A stretch of DNA of 64,000 nucleotides from Salinicola acroporae (GCF_003206615.1 NZ_PZJW01000004.1:357083-421082); one strand, 5' to 3'; counted from the first letter of the stretch, positions 44,918 through 54,341 are shown. Notes: a model not told the origin generated them from the sequence alone. Numbers and translations: made by a program.

Positions 44918-45242
44918 GGCATACCCCGCTGAAGTGCCTGCCCGGCCCATCTCGCCGGGGCTTGGTGACACTGTATGAGGGGTAACGTTCGACGACCGTC
45001 AGACCATCGGCTAGCTTCGACGAATGGACCCCGAGCCGGGCACGATGGGGGGGCGCGTTCGGTGCGCTGGCGTCACCCCTGCCATCTCCTCGGAGGGCGA
45101 AGTCGCGCTCGGCCCGGGCCATCGTGTCGTGGGCGTGCAGGCTCTCAGACACTCGGCGTGGATGATGTCGAGGCGGTAGCTGGCGACACCGGACTGCGCA
45201 TCGCACTGCGCTGGTTGTGGGGCGCGACGGTGAATCGGTGTA
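44918..45242. other. intergenic region, nothing recognised
   Basis: 325 bases between the prpE start and the stop of the aldo/keto reductase gene, both on the minus strand. It contains a seven-G run near 45047-45053. No ORF with a ribosome site or known family, and no strong hairpin, was seen. It should hold the prpE promoter. Confidence 0.5.
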
Positions 45243-46109
45243 TCAGCTACCGATCCGGTCCAGCAATGCCATCTGCGCCGCGGGAATCTCCAGCGCTGCC
45301 GCCTGGATATTCTGCTTGAGATGCTCGGGAGAGGAGGTGCCGGGGATCAGCAGGATGTTGGGTGAGCGCTTGAGCAGCCACGCCAGCGCTATCTGCATCG
45401 GGGTGGCATCGAGTGTCTGCGCCACGGCGGAGAGCGTTTCCGACTGCAGCGGCGTGAAGCCGCCCAGCGGAAAGAAGGGCACATAGGGAATCCCGTCCGC
45501 GGCAAGCCGGTCGATCAGCGCATCGTCGGCACGATTGGCCAGGTTGAACTGGTTCTGCACGCAGACGATGGGCACGATCTTCTGGCCGTCTGCCACCTGG
45601 GTCGGCGTCACGTTACTCAGCCCGATATGCTTGATCAGGCCGCGTTCGCGAAGTTCTGCCAGTGTCGTCAGCGGCGCTTCCAGCGAGCCCTCCGCCGGCC
45701 CGTGCACGTCCAGCATGCTGCGCAGGTTGACGACTTCCAGTTGCTCCAGCCCCAGGTTGCGCAGGTTGTCTTCCACCGCCTGGGTCAGCTCGGCGGGCGA
45801 GAGCGCGGGCAGCCAGGCGCCGGTTTCATCGCGTCGAGCACTGACCTTGGTGACGAGGCAGAGATCGCTCGGATAGGGGTGCAACGCCTGCTTGATGAGC
45901 TGATTGGTGATGTGCGGGCCGTAGAAATCCGACGTGTCGATATGGTCGATACCGGCGGCGATGGCCTCCTTGAGTACCTGCAACGCCCGCGCCGGATCCT
46001 TGGGCGGACCGAACACCCCCGGACCGGCGAGCTGCATCGCCCCGTAGCCCAGTCGTTTGACCTGGCGGTTGCCGAGGGTGTAGGTGCCAGCCTTGTCGAT
46101 GAGGGACAT
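45243..46109 (-). CDS. ydbC: aldo/keto reductase, YdbC-like
   Basis: 288-residue TIM-barrel NADPH reductase. It follows E. coli YdbC almost block by block: RLGYGAMQLAGPGVFGPP near residue 19, HIDTSDFYGPHITNQLI near 56, TKVSARRDE near 85, and NILLIPGTSSPEHLKQNI near the end. The tetrad Asp and Tyr are in DTSDFYG and Lys in VTKVS. Related enzymes reduce pyridoxal or other aldehydes; YdbC is reported as a pyridoxal reductase. AGGAG precedes the ATG at 46107-46109. It is divergent from a LysR gene with a 119-base shared promoter region. Confidence 0.9.
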   Translation of the reverse strand: MSLIDKAGTYTLGNRQVKRLGYGAMQLAGPGVFGPPKDPARALQVLKEAIAAGIDHIDTSDFYGPHITNQLIKQALHPYPSDLCLVTKVSARRDETGAWLPALSPAELTQAVEDNLRNLGLEQLEVVNLRSMLDVHGPAEGSLEAPLTTLAELRERGLIKHIGLSNVTPTQVADGQKIVPIVCVQNQFNLANRADDALIDRLAADGIPYVPFFPLGGFTPLQSETLSAVAQTLDATPMQIALAWLLKRSPNILLIPGTSSPEHLKQNIQAAALEIPAAQMALLDRIGS

Positions 46110-46228
46110 GCGTTCACTCCTGTGTCGATGACGGGGCGTCAAACGCCCTGATGTGTCCTCATGGTAGGCGTGTCAGTGCTGTGCGACTATTGCACTTACT
46201 CCATACAGTGTGTGCGGAGAAATGCACA

Positions 46229-47128
46229 ATGAGCGCCGATCTCGGTGATCTTCAACTCGTGCTGGCCGTGGCCAGAGCCAAGGGGTTTCGGGAAGCGGCG
46301 CGGCTCAGCGGTACCAGTGCGTCGCGCTTGAGCGATGCGGTGCGGCGTGCCGAAACGGCGCTTGGCATTCGGCTGTTTCATCGCACCACGCGGGCGGTGA
46401 CGCTGACCGAGGCCGGCGCCGCCCTGGTCGCACGGCTGGCGCCGGCGGTCGAGGAGGTCGAAAACGCCCTGGATGCGATCAACGGCTTCCGGGATCGCCC
46501 CGCCGGCACGCTACGCCTCAATGTGCCGGTCAGTGCGGCGCGGCTGATCCTGCCATCGATCCTGCCCGATTTTCTCAAGGCCTACCCGGAGATCCGCGTG
46601 GAAGTCACTGCCGACAGCGCCGCGACGGATACGCTGGCGGCGGGCTTCGATGCCGGCATCCGCTACGATGAACTGCTCGAGCAGGACATGATCGCCGTCC
46701 CCATCGGCCCGCGCGAGCAGCGGTTTGCGCTGGTCGCTTCGCCCGATTACCTGGCGCGTCACGGCACCCCTGCGCATCCCCACGACCTGCTGCGGCATGC
46801 CTGTATCCGTGGCCGCTTCACCAACGGCAACCAGGCGGCGTGGGAGTTCGAGCGCGGGGAGGAGTCGATTCGCATCGACCCCACCGGCCCTTTGACGGTC
46901 AGCATCGGCGGCGGGGTGGATCTTGGCGTCGAGGCAGCTTTGCAAGGCGTCGGCCTGATCATGATCTTCGAACAGTGGGTCCAGCCGTACCTCGACAGCG
47001 GTGAGCTGGTAGCGGTTCTCGAGCCCTGGTGGCTACGCTTCACCGGCCCCTATCTCTACTATTCGGATCGCCGACTCGTGCCCGCGCCGCTGCGCGCTTT
47101 CATCGATTTCATTCGCGATCGCGGCTAG
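46229..47128 (+). CDS. LysR-family regulator divergent from the aldo/keto reductase
   Basis: 299-residue LysR protein. The N-terminal winged helix (residues 1-60) reads LGDLQLVLAVARAKGFREAARLSGTSASRLSDAV, and LRLNVPVSAARLILPSILPDFL starts the effector domain near residue 90. The ATG at 46229 has GGAGA ahead and is chosen over an in-frame ATG 26 codons upstream. The position back to back with the YdbC-like gene makes that gene the likely target. A second LysR gene follows 59 bases later on the same strand. Confidence 0.9.
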   Translation: MSADLGDLQLVLAVARAKGFREAARLSGTSASRLSDAVRRAETALGIRLFHRTTRAVTLTEAGAALVARLAPAVEEVENALDAINGFRDRPAGTLRLNVPVSAARLILPSILPDFLKAYPEIRVEVTADSAATDTLAAGFDAGIRYDELLEQDMIAVPIGPREQRFALVASPDYLARHGTPAHPHDLLRHACIRGRFTNGNQAAWEFERGEESIRIDPTGPLTVSIGGGVDLGVEAALQGVGLIMIFEQWVQPYLDSGELVAVLEPWWLRFTGPYLYYSDRRLVPAPLRAFIDFIRDRG

Positions 47129-47187
47129 CGTTCCCGTCGGCGCGATCACGTATCCTGATCCTACTCACCGCTTTTCTGGAGCTATTC

Positions 47188-48120
47188 ATGCGCATGTCAC
47201 CGCTACCGCCGCTCAACGCGCTGATCGCCTTCGAAGCGGCCGTGCGGCACATGAGCTTTACCCGAGCCGCCGTCGAGTTGAGCCTGTCCCAGAGTGCGGT
47301 GAGTCGGCAAATCGTCCATCTCGAACAGTTTCTGGGACGCAAGCTGTTCCTCCGCGAGCAGCGCCAGCTGGCGCTGACCCGGGCCGGGGAGACCTATGCG
47401 CTGCAGGTGCGCTCGATTTTGGACGACTGCGTGCACGCCACTGCCGAGGTGATGAAATCCACCGGCGACAACGAGCTGACGGTGGCCTGCACCGCCGGCG
47501 TGGCGCAATTCTGGATGGCGCCGCGGCTGGGTCAGTTCCGGCATCAGTATCCCCACATCAAGCTACGTTTGATCGTGCGCGATGGCGTGACGTCGCTCTC
47601 CTCGTTCGAGTTCGATATCGGGCTTTACTACCTGAAGCAGGCGTCATTACCCGGATTCGAGACCACCTACCTGATCCCCGAGCAAGTCTTCCCGGTCTGC
47701 GCGCCCGGTTACCTCGCGGCGTGTCGCGATCGCTTCGGCCTCGGCGAGCACCAGAAACTCGAACCCGAGCATATTCTGCAGGAGACGCTGCTGACGCTGG
47801 AGGATGCCCAGAGCCTGTGGATCTCGTGGAACGACTGGTTTCGGTATCACCAGGTGCCAATGTCGTCGGCGACCCATGCCGTGGTCTTCAATCACTATCC
47901 GACGCTGGTCGAGATGGCGGTATTCGAGCAGGGCATCGTGCTGGGTTGGCGCCATGTGATCGACAGCCAGATCGAACGCGGTCGGCTGGTGGCCGCCTCC
48001 GATCACTGGGCGAGTCACGGTGGCGGCTATTACATGATCACTCCCGAGGAGCGCCGGGAGAATGTCGCCACGCGCTGCTTCAAGCGCTGGCTGATGGAGA
48101 TGGCACCGCCCAGGGGCTGA
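47188..48120 (+). CDS. LysR-family regulator (GcvA-like)
   Basis: 310-residue LysR protein of the GcvA/AmpR-like subgroup, marked by LPPLNALIAFEAAVRHMSFTRAA at the start and LSQSAVSRQIVHLE in the recognition helix. The C-terminal part includes ENVATRCFKRWL. The ATG at 47188 has GGAG six bases ahead; the open frame extends further upstream but without a ribosome site. An intrinsic terminator follows, and the next gene is an amidohydrolase-symporter operon, which it may control. This target is inference from position. Confidence 0.88.
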   Translation: MRMSPLPPLNALIAFEAAVRHMSFTRAAVELSLSQSAVSRQIVHLEQFLGRKLFLREQRQLALTRAGETYALQVRSILDDCVHATAEVMKSTGDNELTVACTAGVAQFWMAPRLGQFRHQYPHIKLRLIVRDGVTSLSSFEFDIGLYYLKQASLPGFETTYLIPEQVFPVCAPGYLAACRDRFGLGEHQKLEPEHILQETLLTLEDAQSLWISWNDWFRYHQVPMSSATHAVVFNHYPTLVEMAVFEQGIVLGWRHVIDSQIERGRLVAASDHWASHGGGYYMITPEERRENVATRCFKRWLMEMAPPRG

Positions 48121-48141
48121 TGACGGGATCGATGCGCTAGC

Positions 48142-48162
48142 CGCATGCTGGCATGCGTTTTT
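48142..48162 (+). terminator. intrinsic terminator after the GcvA-like gene
   Basis: The stem CGCATG/CATGCG (48142-48147 with 48152-48157) with a CTGG loop is followed by TTTTTA, 22 bases past the stop. Confidence 0.8.
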
Positions 48163-48249
48163 AGCGCTTTTCAGAGGTTCGAGACGCTGGGTAGGCTCAA
48201 GTCGTATTCGAGTTGACTATCACAACAACGCCTCCCGAGATCCCGATCC

Positions 48250-49518
48250 ATGACCGAAGTTTCCTCTTCACGCTCCTCGCAGGCCGTGCTGTTCCGTAAC
48301 GCCAATCTAGTCGATGGCTCATCCGTGCAGCCCCGAGTGGGCGTGCACGTCCTCGTCGAAGGCGGCCGCATCGCCCAGGTTTCCGACTCGCCGATCGAGG
48401 CGCCCCGCGACGCCCGCGTGATCGATCTCGAAGGGCGCACGCTGATGCCGGGCCTGATCGACTGCCACGTCCACGTGATCGCGACCACAGCCGATCTCGG
48501 CGCCAACGCGCTGCTGCCGGACGCCCTGGTTGCCGCGCGCGCGACGCCGATCATGGAAGGCATGCTGATGCGAGGCTTCACCACGGTACGCGACGTCGGC
48601 GGTGCCGACCGGGGGATCCAGCAGGCGGTGGCGGAAGGGCTCTTCGTCGGGCCTCGGCTGGTGATCTGCGGCAAGGCGCTGTCCCAGACTGGCGGTCACA
48701 ATGATTACCGCGGCTTCTATGACGAGCGTGACGACCAGTATCAGACCCGGCGGCTGGGGTCGATGGGCCGTATCTGCGACGGCGTCGAATCGGTACGCCG
48801 TGCGGTGCGTCAGGAGATCAAGGCCGGCGCCCAGTTCATCAAGGTGATGGCCAACGGCGGCGTCTCCTCGCCCAGCGATCCGATCGAATTCCTGAGCTTT
48901 TCGGTGGACGAGCTCAGAACCATCGTCGAGGAAGCCAGCAACGCCCAGACCTACGTCAGCGCCCATCTCTACACCGACGAAGCGATTCGCCGCGCTGTCG
49001 AAGCCGGCGTCCGCTCGCTTGAGCACTGCAACCTGATCGAGGCGGACACGGCCAAGCTGGCAGCCGAACGCGGTGCCATGGCGTGCCCCACGCTGGTCAC
49101 CTACGAACGCCTCAAGATCGAAGGCGCCGATTACGGGCTCAAGCCGGAGTCGGTCGCCAAGATCGACGACGTGCGGCTGGCGGGGCTCGAGAGCCTGGTC
49201 ACCATGCACGAAGCCGGTCTGCCCATGGCCTACGGCACCGATCTGCTCGGCGAGATGCATCCACATCAGTCTGAAGAGTTCGTGATCCGCTCGCAGGTGT
49301 TGCCCCCGCACGAGGTGATTCGCAGTGCCACGTCGACGGCGGCCAAGCTGCTGCGGATGGAAGGCGAGATCGGCTGCATTGCGCCGGGGGCGTGGGCGGA
49401 TCTGATCGTGGTCGATGGCAATCCGCTGGAGGACATGAGCCTGCTGACCGGTCAGGGCAAGCATCTGTCGCTGATCATGCAGGGTGGCCGCGCGGTCAAG
49501 GATCGCTTGAGTCGCTGA
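48250..49518 (+). CDS. metal-dependent amidohydrolase (imidazolonepropionase/dipeptidase-like)
   Basis: 422-residue cytoplasmic hydrolase of the amidohydrolase superfamily. Metal-binding residues are visible: HVHV in IDCHVHVI near residue 75, Lys in FIKVMANGG near 198, His in VSAHLYTD, His in SLEHCNLI and Asp in AYGTDLLGE near 328. It resembles the imidazolonepropionase-like and Xaa-Pro/Xaa-Arg dipeptidase branch, which cleaves C-terminal or cyclic amide bonds. The ATG at 48250 is preceded by CGATCC, a weak site. The sodium symporter gene starts 111 bases later, giving a probable uptake-and-hydrolysis pair. Substrate unknown. Confidence 0.87.
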   Translation: MTEVSSSRSSQAVLFRNANLVDGSSVQPRVGVHVLVEGGRIAQVSDSPIEAPRDARVIDLEGRTLMPGLIDCHVHVIATTADLGANALLPDALVAARATPIMEGMLMRGFTTVRDVGGADRGIQQAVAEGLFVGPRLVICGKALSQTGGHNDYRGFYDERDDQYQTRRLGSMGRICDGVESVRRAVRQEIKAGAQFIKVMANGGVSSPSDPIEFLSFSVDELRTIVEEASNAQTYVSAHLYTDEAIRRAVEAGVRSLEHCNLIEADTAKLAAERGAMACPTLVTYERLKIEGADYGLKPESVAKIDDVRLAGLESLVTMHEAGLPMAYGTDLLGEMHPHQSEEFVIRSQVLPPHEVIRSATSTAAKLLRMEGEIGCIAPGAWADLIVVDGNPLEDMSLLTGQGKHLSLIMQGGRAVKDRLSR

Positions 49519-49579
49519 CGCCCTGCTGCCCGGTGCGAGCGGTCGCGCCGGGACGGCAAAACGACACGCAAGACAATCG

Positions 49580-49611
49580 CGACGTATAACAATCACGACG
49601 TATAACAATCA
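49580..49611 (+). repeat. two tandem copies of a 16-bp sequence
   Basis: CGACGTATAACAATCA occurs twice without a gap (49580-49595 and 49596-49611), directly ahead of the GGGAG ribosome site of the sodium symporter gene. A recent duplication or a paired regulator site. Confidence 0.9.
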
Positions 49612-49629
49612 AAAAGGGAGACTGCGATC

Positions 49630-51018
49630 ATGCAGGCATTCTTCGTCATCGCGTATATCGTACTGATGGTCGTCATTGGGCTTTATTTCTCGCGACGCAA
49701 GGTCCACGACGACACCGACTTCATCGTGGCCGGGCGCTCGCTCTCCACCCTGGTACTGACGGCGACGCTGCTGGCCACCTTCGTCGGCTCGGGCTCGATC
49801 GTCGGCGGCGCCAGCTTCGTGTTCCAGCACGGACCGGGCGCGGCAATCTTCTTCTTCGCCGGGACGCCGATCGCGGCGCTGGTGGTCTACTTCCTGCTGG
49901 CACGGAAGATGCGCCGCTCGCGGGCGACCACCATTCCCGGGCTGATCGAGGAGCGGTTCGGGCCCACGGCGCGCTCGATCGCCTCACTGATCATCCTGCT
50001 GGCCTACGTCGGCATCGTCTCCTACCAGTTCACCGGGGCGGGCCAGGCGCTCAACCTGGCGTTCGGCCTGCCGGTGTGGCAAGGGGTGGTGATCGCCGCG
50101 CTGGTGATGATCGGGCTGGCGACCATGGGTGGGCTGGTCTCGGTGGCCTACACCGACTACCTGAGCGCCATCATCATCTTTGGCAGCATGCTGATTGCCT
50201 TGCCGTTGGTGCTGACTCGACTGGGGGGGCTCGGTGACATGATGGATGCGCTGCCGGCCACGCACCAGACACTGCTCGGGGGTCTCACGCCATGGCAGGC
50301 ACTGGGCTATTTCCTGCCGCTGTTCCTGCTGATTCTGGGCGACCAGAACCTGTTCCAGCGCTTTGCCGCCGCGCGGGATCCGGCCACGGCCAAGAAGGCC
50401 GCGATGGGGCTGGTCATCGCCTCGATCGTGTGTACCTCGCTGATTACCCTGCTGGTCTGCGCCACGCGGGTGATGTACCCCGATATCACGCCATCGACCG
50501 CGATGATGACCCTGGCCCAGCAGGGGTTGCCCACGGTGGTCGGCGGGCTGCTGCTGGCGTCTCTGGTGGCGCTGCTGCTGACCACCGGCAACTCGTACCT
50601 GCTGTCGGCTTCGGCCAGCCTGACCCAGGACATTCTCGGTGGATTGCTGAAACTGAATATCCCGGCGGGCAAGGCGCTGCTCGTCAACCGGCTGACCGTG
50701 GTCGGGCTGGGCATTCTGGCCTGGGTCCTGGGCGCCTTCTTCCCCAGCGTGCTGGCGATGCAGATGTACTCCTACGGCATGTACGGCGCGGCGATCACGC
50801 CGGTATTCCTGGCCGCGCTGCTATGGCCCCGCGCCACACCGGCCGGGGCGCTGGCGGCGATGATCGTCGGCGGCGTGATGACGCTGGTGTGGGAAATCGC
50901 GCTCGGCAAGCCGATGGGTTGGAACAGCGTGCTGGTGGCGATGCCGCTGGCGGTGGTGACGCTGGTCGGCGCGAGTCTCGCCGGACGGAGGCAGCCCGTG
51001 GTGTCCGCCGGCGCCTGA
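49630..51018 (+). CDS. sodium:solute symporter (SSS family)
   Basis: 462-residue inner-membrane symporter with about 13 hydrophobic segments. The motif LATFVGSGSIVGGASF near residues 54-69 and GLVSVAYTDYLSAIIIF near 174-190 match the sodium-binding LeuT-fold core of the SSS family. LLILGDQNLFQRF near 236 is also typical. Cargo is not predictable, but the upstream amidohydrolase suggests a peptide-like, hydantoin-like or imidazolone-like compound. GGGAG precedes the ATG at 49630. A strong hairpin terminator follows. Confidence 0.9.
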   Translation: MQAFFVIAYIVLMVVIGLYFSRRKVHDDTDFIVAGRSLSTLVLTATLLATFVGSGSIVGGASFVFQHGPGAAIFFFAGTPIAALVVYFLLARKMRRSRATTIPGLIEERFGPTARSIASLIILLAYVGIVSYQFTGAGQALNLAFGLPVWQGVVIAALVMIGLATMGGLVSVAYTDYLSAIIIFGSMLIALPLVLTRLGGLGDMMDALPATHQTLLGGLTPWQALGYFLPLFLLILGDQNLFQRFAAARDPATAKKAAMGLVIASIVCTSLITLLVCATRVMYPDITPSTAMMTLAQQGLPTVVGGLLLASLVALLLTTGNSYLLSASASLTQDILGGLLKLNIPAGKALLVNRLTVVGLGILAWVLGAFFPSVLAMQMYSYGMYGAAITPVFLAALLWPRATPAGALAAMIVGGVMTLVWEIALGKPMGWNSVLVAMPLAVVTLVGASLAGRRQPVVSAGA

Positions 51019-51046
51019 CGCGTACGGCGGTAACGCGGAAATCAAG

Positions 51047-51075
51047 CGGCCGGGCCATCATCGATGGCCCGGCCG
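51047..51075. terminator. bidirectional hairpin terminator
   Basis: A perfect 13-bp stem (51047-51059 with 51063-51075) with a 3-base loop lies between the convergent symporter and PAP2 phosphatase genes. TTCCGTTG follows on the plus strand. Confidence 0.75.
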
Positions 51076-51107
51076 TTCCGTTGTGGTCACTGAGTCGCCG
51101 CGGGAGC

Positions 51108-51704
51108 TCAGTGGGCCAGCCAACCGCGATCGATCAGGGGGGCGAACAGGCGCCGATAAAGGCCGCGTGACAGGCCATGGAGCGTCGGCATGTAGCAGCG
51201 CTCGGTGATGGCCAACAGGGTGGCAACGAGGGCCGACACGGCGATGGCGCCGAGCATGTCCAGGGGAAAGTGGACGCCGAGGTAGACCCGGGACCAGGCG
51301 ATACCCAACCCCAGTCCGGCGGAAAGATAGCCGAGCGGACGCCACTCACGGGACAACAGTAGCGTGATCGCCAGTGTCGAAATCACGGTCATGTGATCGC
51401 TGGGAAACGAGCTGTTCGCGGCGTGATCCAGGTAGGTATGGCCGACGGGGATGGCGAAGGGACGAGGGTGATCCCATAGTAAGGTGATGACTTCGTTAAC
51501 CGACAGGGCGACGACGCACCCCAGCAGGGCCTTCAACGCCAGGCGCTGACGGGCAGGATCTCGGTGTAACCAGCCGAGGATCATCAGTAGCGGCACGAAA
51601 TAGATGGCGTAGATGGCCAGGGCATAGGCCAGTGACAGGGTCAGATGCGAAGCGTGCGACGGGGCATTGAGCCAGGCGAAGAGACGTAAGTTGAAAGATT
51701 CCAT
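51108..51704 (-). CDS. PAP2-family undecaprenyl-diphosphatase (BcrC/YbjG-like)
   Basis: 198-residue membrane phosphatase with five or six hydrophobic segments. The three phosphatase motifs are in WDHPRPF near residue 77, SSFPSDHMT near 98-106 and SRVYLGVHFPLD near 139-150, with catalytic His in the second and third. NEVITLLWDHPRPF resembles BcrC-type undecaprenyl pyrophosphate phosphatases, which recycle the lipid carrier for peptidoglycan and can give bacitracin resistance. It is monocistronic and convergent with the symporter gene. The ATG at 51702-51704 gives the usual short cytoplasmic N-terminus. Confidence 0.88.
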   Translation of the reverse strand: MESFNLRLFAWLNAPSHASHLTLSLAYALAIYAIYFVPLLMILGWLHRDPARQRLALKALLGCVVALSVNEVITLLWDHPRPFAIPVGHTYLDHAANSSFPSDHMTVISTLAITLLLSREWRPLGYLSAGLGLGIAWSRVYLGVHFPLDMLGAIAVSALVATLLAITERCYMPTLHGLSRGLYRRLFAPLIDRGWLAH

Positions 51705-52327
51705 GATCCGATACGATAGCGTCCTGAGTGAAGTCGCTCATGCTACAGCCGCCCGGGAAGGCGATTCGCAGGAATTGGTAACGATACTGTCATTTTTTAT
51801 TCGCCACCACGCGCCGGCGTCTGCCGACGGCAACGCTTCGTCAGTGTCGTTGTCGCCACCCATGGATCACGCCGTGATGTTCGCCAGTCGACATCCCGGT
51901 TGCGACTAAAGTCTGGTCCGGCTGCGTGCCGTGACCCCTTCCGGATCCCGCCGCAAAAATCTTTTCTATCCATAGGCTTAAGATCGTTTTGTCGATGGTC
52001 ATCCATTTTCTTTGGAGCCCATCGAGAAAAAGCGATTTGTGACGTCACAATCGGCCGTGACACCTTCCCAAGCCATGACACATGCGTTGCAGGGCGTGAC
52101 TCATGGCAGCGAAGAAGCTGGACGATCCCCCCTTCTTCTGTCCAGTGCCGCAACGTCGCCCTGACGAGGCCGGCAGCTGTCGTGACGTCCGCGTCGTCGA
52201 TATCGCGCGTCCCGCATTACGCCTGTAGCCGATAGCGCCGCCGACCCTCGTCGCGTCGTTCCGAGTGTTCGTACCGGACGATACGACGCTATTGGCCCCG
52301 ACTTACGACATTCGAGACAGCCTACCC
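51705..52327. other. intergenic region, no gene recognised
   Basis: 623 bases between the divergent PAP2 and MmgE/PrpD genes. Stretches near 51770-51800 and 51950-52030 are AT-richer than the surroundings. Open frames of up to about 118 codons exist on both strands, but none has a ribosome site or recognisable family. No repeat array or strong hairpin was seen. Confidence 0.5.
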
Positions 52328-53695
52328 ATGACTTTATCCCAGCAACTGGCGGCACGGATCGTGGCGTTGACCTATGAGGATCTTCCGGCGACCGCCATCG
52401 ACAATGCCAAGACGGCGATTCTCGACACGTTAGGCTGCGCGCTTGCCGGGGCCAGGGAACATGCGGTTGACACCTTGATGGCGACGCCGGGCATGGCGAC
52501 TTCTGGCGAGTGTTCGCTAATGGGCCGGAGCGAACGCCTCGACCTATTGAGTGCCGCGCTGATCAACGGGTGTGCCGCGCACGCGCTCGACTTCGACGAC
52601 GTCAATACTGCCATGGGCGGGCATCCGTCCGCGCCGCTGCTGGCGGGGTTGTTGCCGTTGGCGGAGGAACTCGATAGCAGCGGGAGAACACTACTGCTCT
52701 CCTTCATCGCGGGATTCGAGACCGAAACGCGACTGGCGCGGGCGGTCAATTTCCATCATTACGATCTTGGCTGGCATCCGACCGCCACGCTAGGCGTATT
52801 CGGCACCGCTGCCGCCTGCGCCAAGCTTCTGAACTTGAGCGCGAACCGTACTGCGACAGCGCTCAGCATCTGCGTGAGCCTCGCCAGTGGCGTCAAAGCC
52901 AACTTCGGCACCATGACCAAGCCTTTCCACGTCGGACATGCCGCGCGTCATGGCGTGATGGCGGCACTGATGGCACGCCAGGGTTTCTCTGCCAGCCTGG
53001 ACGCCTTCGAACATCGTCAGGGCTTCTTCAACGTCTTCAACGGCGAGGGCAATTACCATGCCGATCGCGCCCTCGAGAATTGGGCCGCGCCGCTCGATAT
53101 TGTCACGCCGGGAATCGGCATCAAGCTCTACCCATGCTGTGACAGCACCCACGCCAGCATCGATGCCGTACGCTTGCTCCAGGGCGAGCAGGCGTTCGAT
53201 GTCACGGATGTCGAACGCGTCGTGGTGACGATTCATCCGCTGCGCCTGACCCACGTCGACCGCCCCGTACTGCGCAGTGCGACCGATGCCAGGTTCAGCG
53301 TCCAGTACTGTATAGCGCGGACATTGCTGGATGGTCGAATTGATTTCGATAGTTTTACCGAGCATGCCTATGAGAACGAGGCGGCGAAGTCGCTGATGGC
53401 CAAGGTCGAAACGCGCCCTCATGCCCATAGCGCGCCGACCCCCGAAGGCAACTATCTCACCGAGCTCTGCATCGTGCTGCGAGATGGGTCGCAGCGGTTC
53501 AAGCGGCTGGACCGCCCGTTGGGGCGTCACGCCGAAGAGCCCGCGCCGCCAGCCATGATTCGCGCCAAGTTCGATCGCTGCACGGCGTATGTCCTATCCG
53601 CCGAAGCCGGCTCACGACTGCACGATACCGTCATGGGATTGGAAACGCTGACGCGCGTGAGCGAGTTGACGGCGCAGGCCCGTTCTCCCGAATGA
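52328..53695 (+). CDS. MmgE/PrpD family protein
   Basis: 455-residue protein of the 2-methylcitrate dehydratase-like family, which acts on tricarboxylates such as 2-methylcitrate, citrate or cis-aconitate. Family marks are NGCAAHALDFDD near residue 84, FHHYDLGWHPTATLGVFGTAAA near 142, and TKPFHVGHAARHGV near 198. The C-terminal half contains KLYPCCDSTHASIDAV. The ATG at 52328 matches the family N-terminus (MTLSQQLAARIV); an in-frame ATG 21 codons upstream adds unrelated sequence. The ribosome site is weak. It precedes a tripartite tricarboxylate transporter on the same strand, a pairing that suggests the protein acts on the imported acid. Confidence 0.9.
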   Translation: MTLSQQLAARIVALTYEDLPATAIDNAKTAILDTLGCALAGAREHAVDTLMATPGMATSGECSLMGRSERLDLLSAALINGCAAHALDFDDVNTAMGGHPSAPLLAGLLPLAEELDSSGRTLLLSFIAGFETETRLARAVNFHHYDLGWHPTATLGVFGTAAACAKLLNLSANRTATALSICVSLASGVKANFGTMTKPFHVGHAARHGVMAALMARQGFSASLDAFEHRQGFFNVFNGEGNYHADRALENWAAPLDIVTPGIGIKLYPCCDSTHASIDAVRLLQGEQAFDVTDVERVVVTIHPLRLTHVDRPVLRSATDARFSVQYCIARTLLDGRIDFDSFTEHAYENEAAKSLMAKVETRPHAHSAPTPEGNYLTELCIVLRDGSQRFKRLDRPLGRHAEEPAPPAMIRAKFDRCTAYVLSAEAGSRLHDTVMGLETLTRVSELTAQARSPE

Positions 53696-54341
53696 CGGGC
53701 GTGACCATCACCTGAGGGACCAACGTACTCACTCGGCTGGGTGTGTCATGCACGGCACCGACAGGCCCCGGTAGGTCGTGGCGACCATGGCGAGGGTGGC
53801 GCTTGTCGGCGTGGTTGCTCAGTGCGTACAACGGTCGTTCGAGCCCTCGCGCCCAGCCCGTGTCGGCTAACGCCCCATTGTTTCTCCCTCCCATGTTCTC
53901 GGCCGCGCACAGTCACTTGTGGACCCTTGCGCGGCTGATTCCCCCCCCCGGCGTTGTCATCCGTGCCGCTGTCGGCTCGGCGATGCGATGTCGTGACGAC
54001 GGAGCACGCTGCTGGCACCGATTCGGCGTGCAGTCCTCATCCCCAAGTCAGAGCCGATGGCCACGGCATGACTCCGGGATTTCGACCCACGACGAGGCTA
54101 TCGGCAGAGGTAATATGGCGGGTAGAACACTGTAACTTTAGTCTAAGACTGGCTCGACATCCTCTCTTATACTTAAGTTCATTTTTTTCATAATTATTTG
54201 ATTTTTAATATGAATAAAAAGATTCTACAGGCGGTGAAAGCGGGGTATAGCGCAATGCTATGAGTCTGGCAAAAAAACGCATTCGTGGCGCTCCGGCTTT
54301 TTCCCTAGCGTGGCTCCCCAGACCACAGAGGGGAGCGGTAC
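53696..54341. promoter_or_regulatory. long leader of the Tct operon with operator candidate
   Basis: 646 bases without a convincing gene. A nine-C run lies at 53941-53949. The segment 54150-54230 is strongly AT-rich and carries an inverted repeat, TTCATA (54187-54192) with TATGAA (54209-54214), and partly matching bases inside. It is a candidate site for the LysR encoded downstream. Confidence 0.4.

Noticed and set aside
48319-49608. 429-codon minus-strand open frame opposite the amidohydrolase
   Set aside because: Antisense shadow; the plus-strand gene has all metal-binding motifs.
53941-53949. Nine-C run as a phase-variable promoter element
   Set aside because: It lies about 390 bases from the next gene, with no promoter elements beside it.
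53743-54135. 130-codon open frame in the gap before tctB
   Set aside because: No ribosome site, no family resemblance, and composition unlike a real protein.
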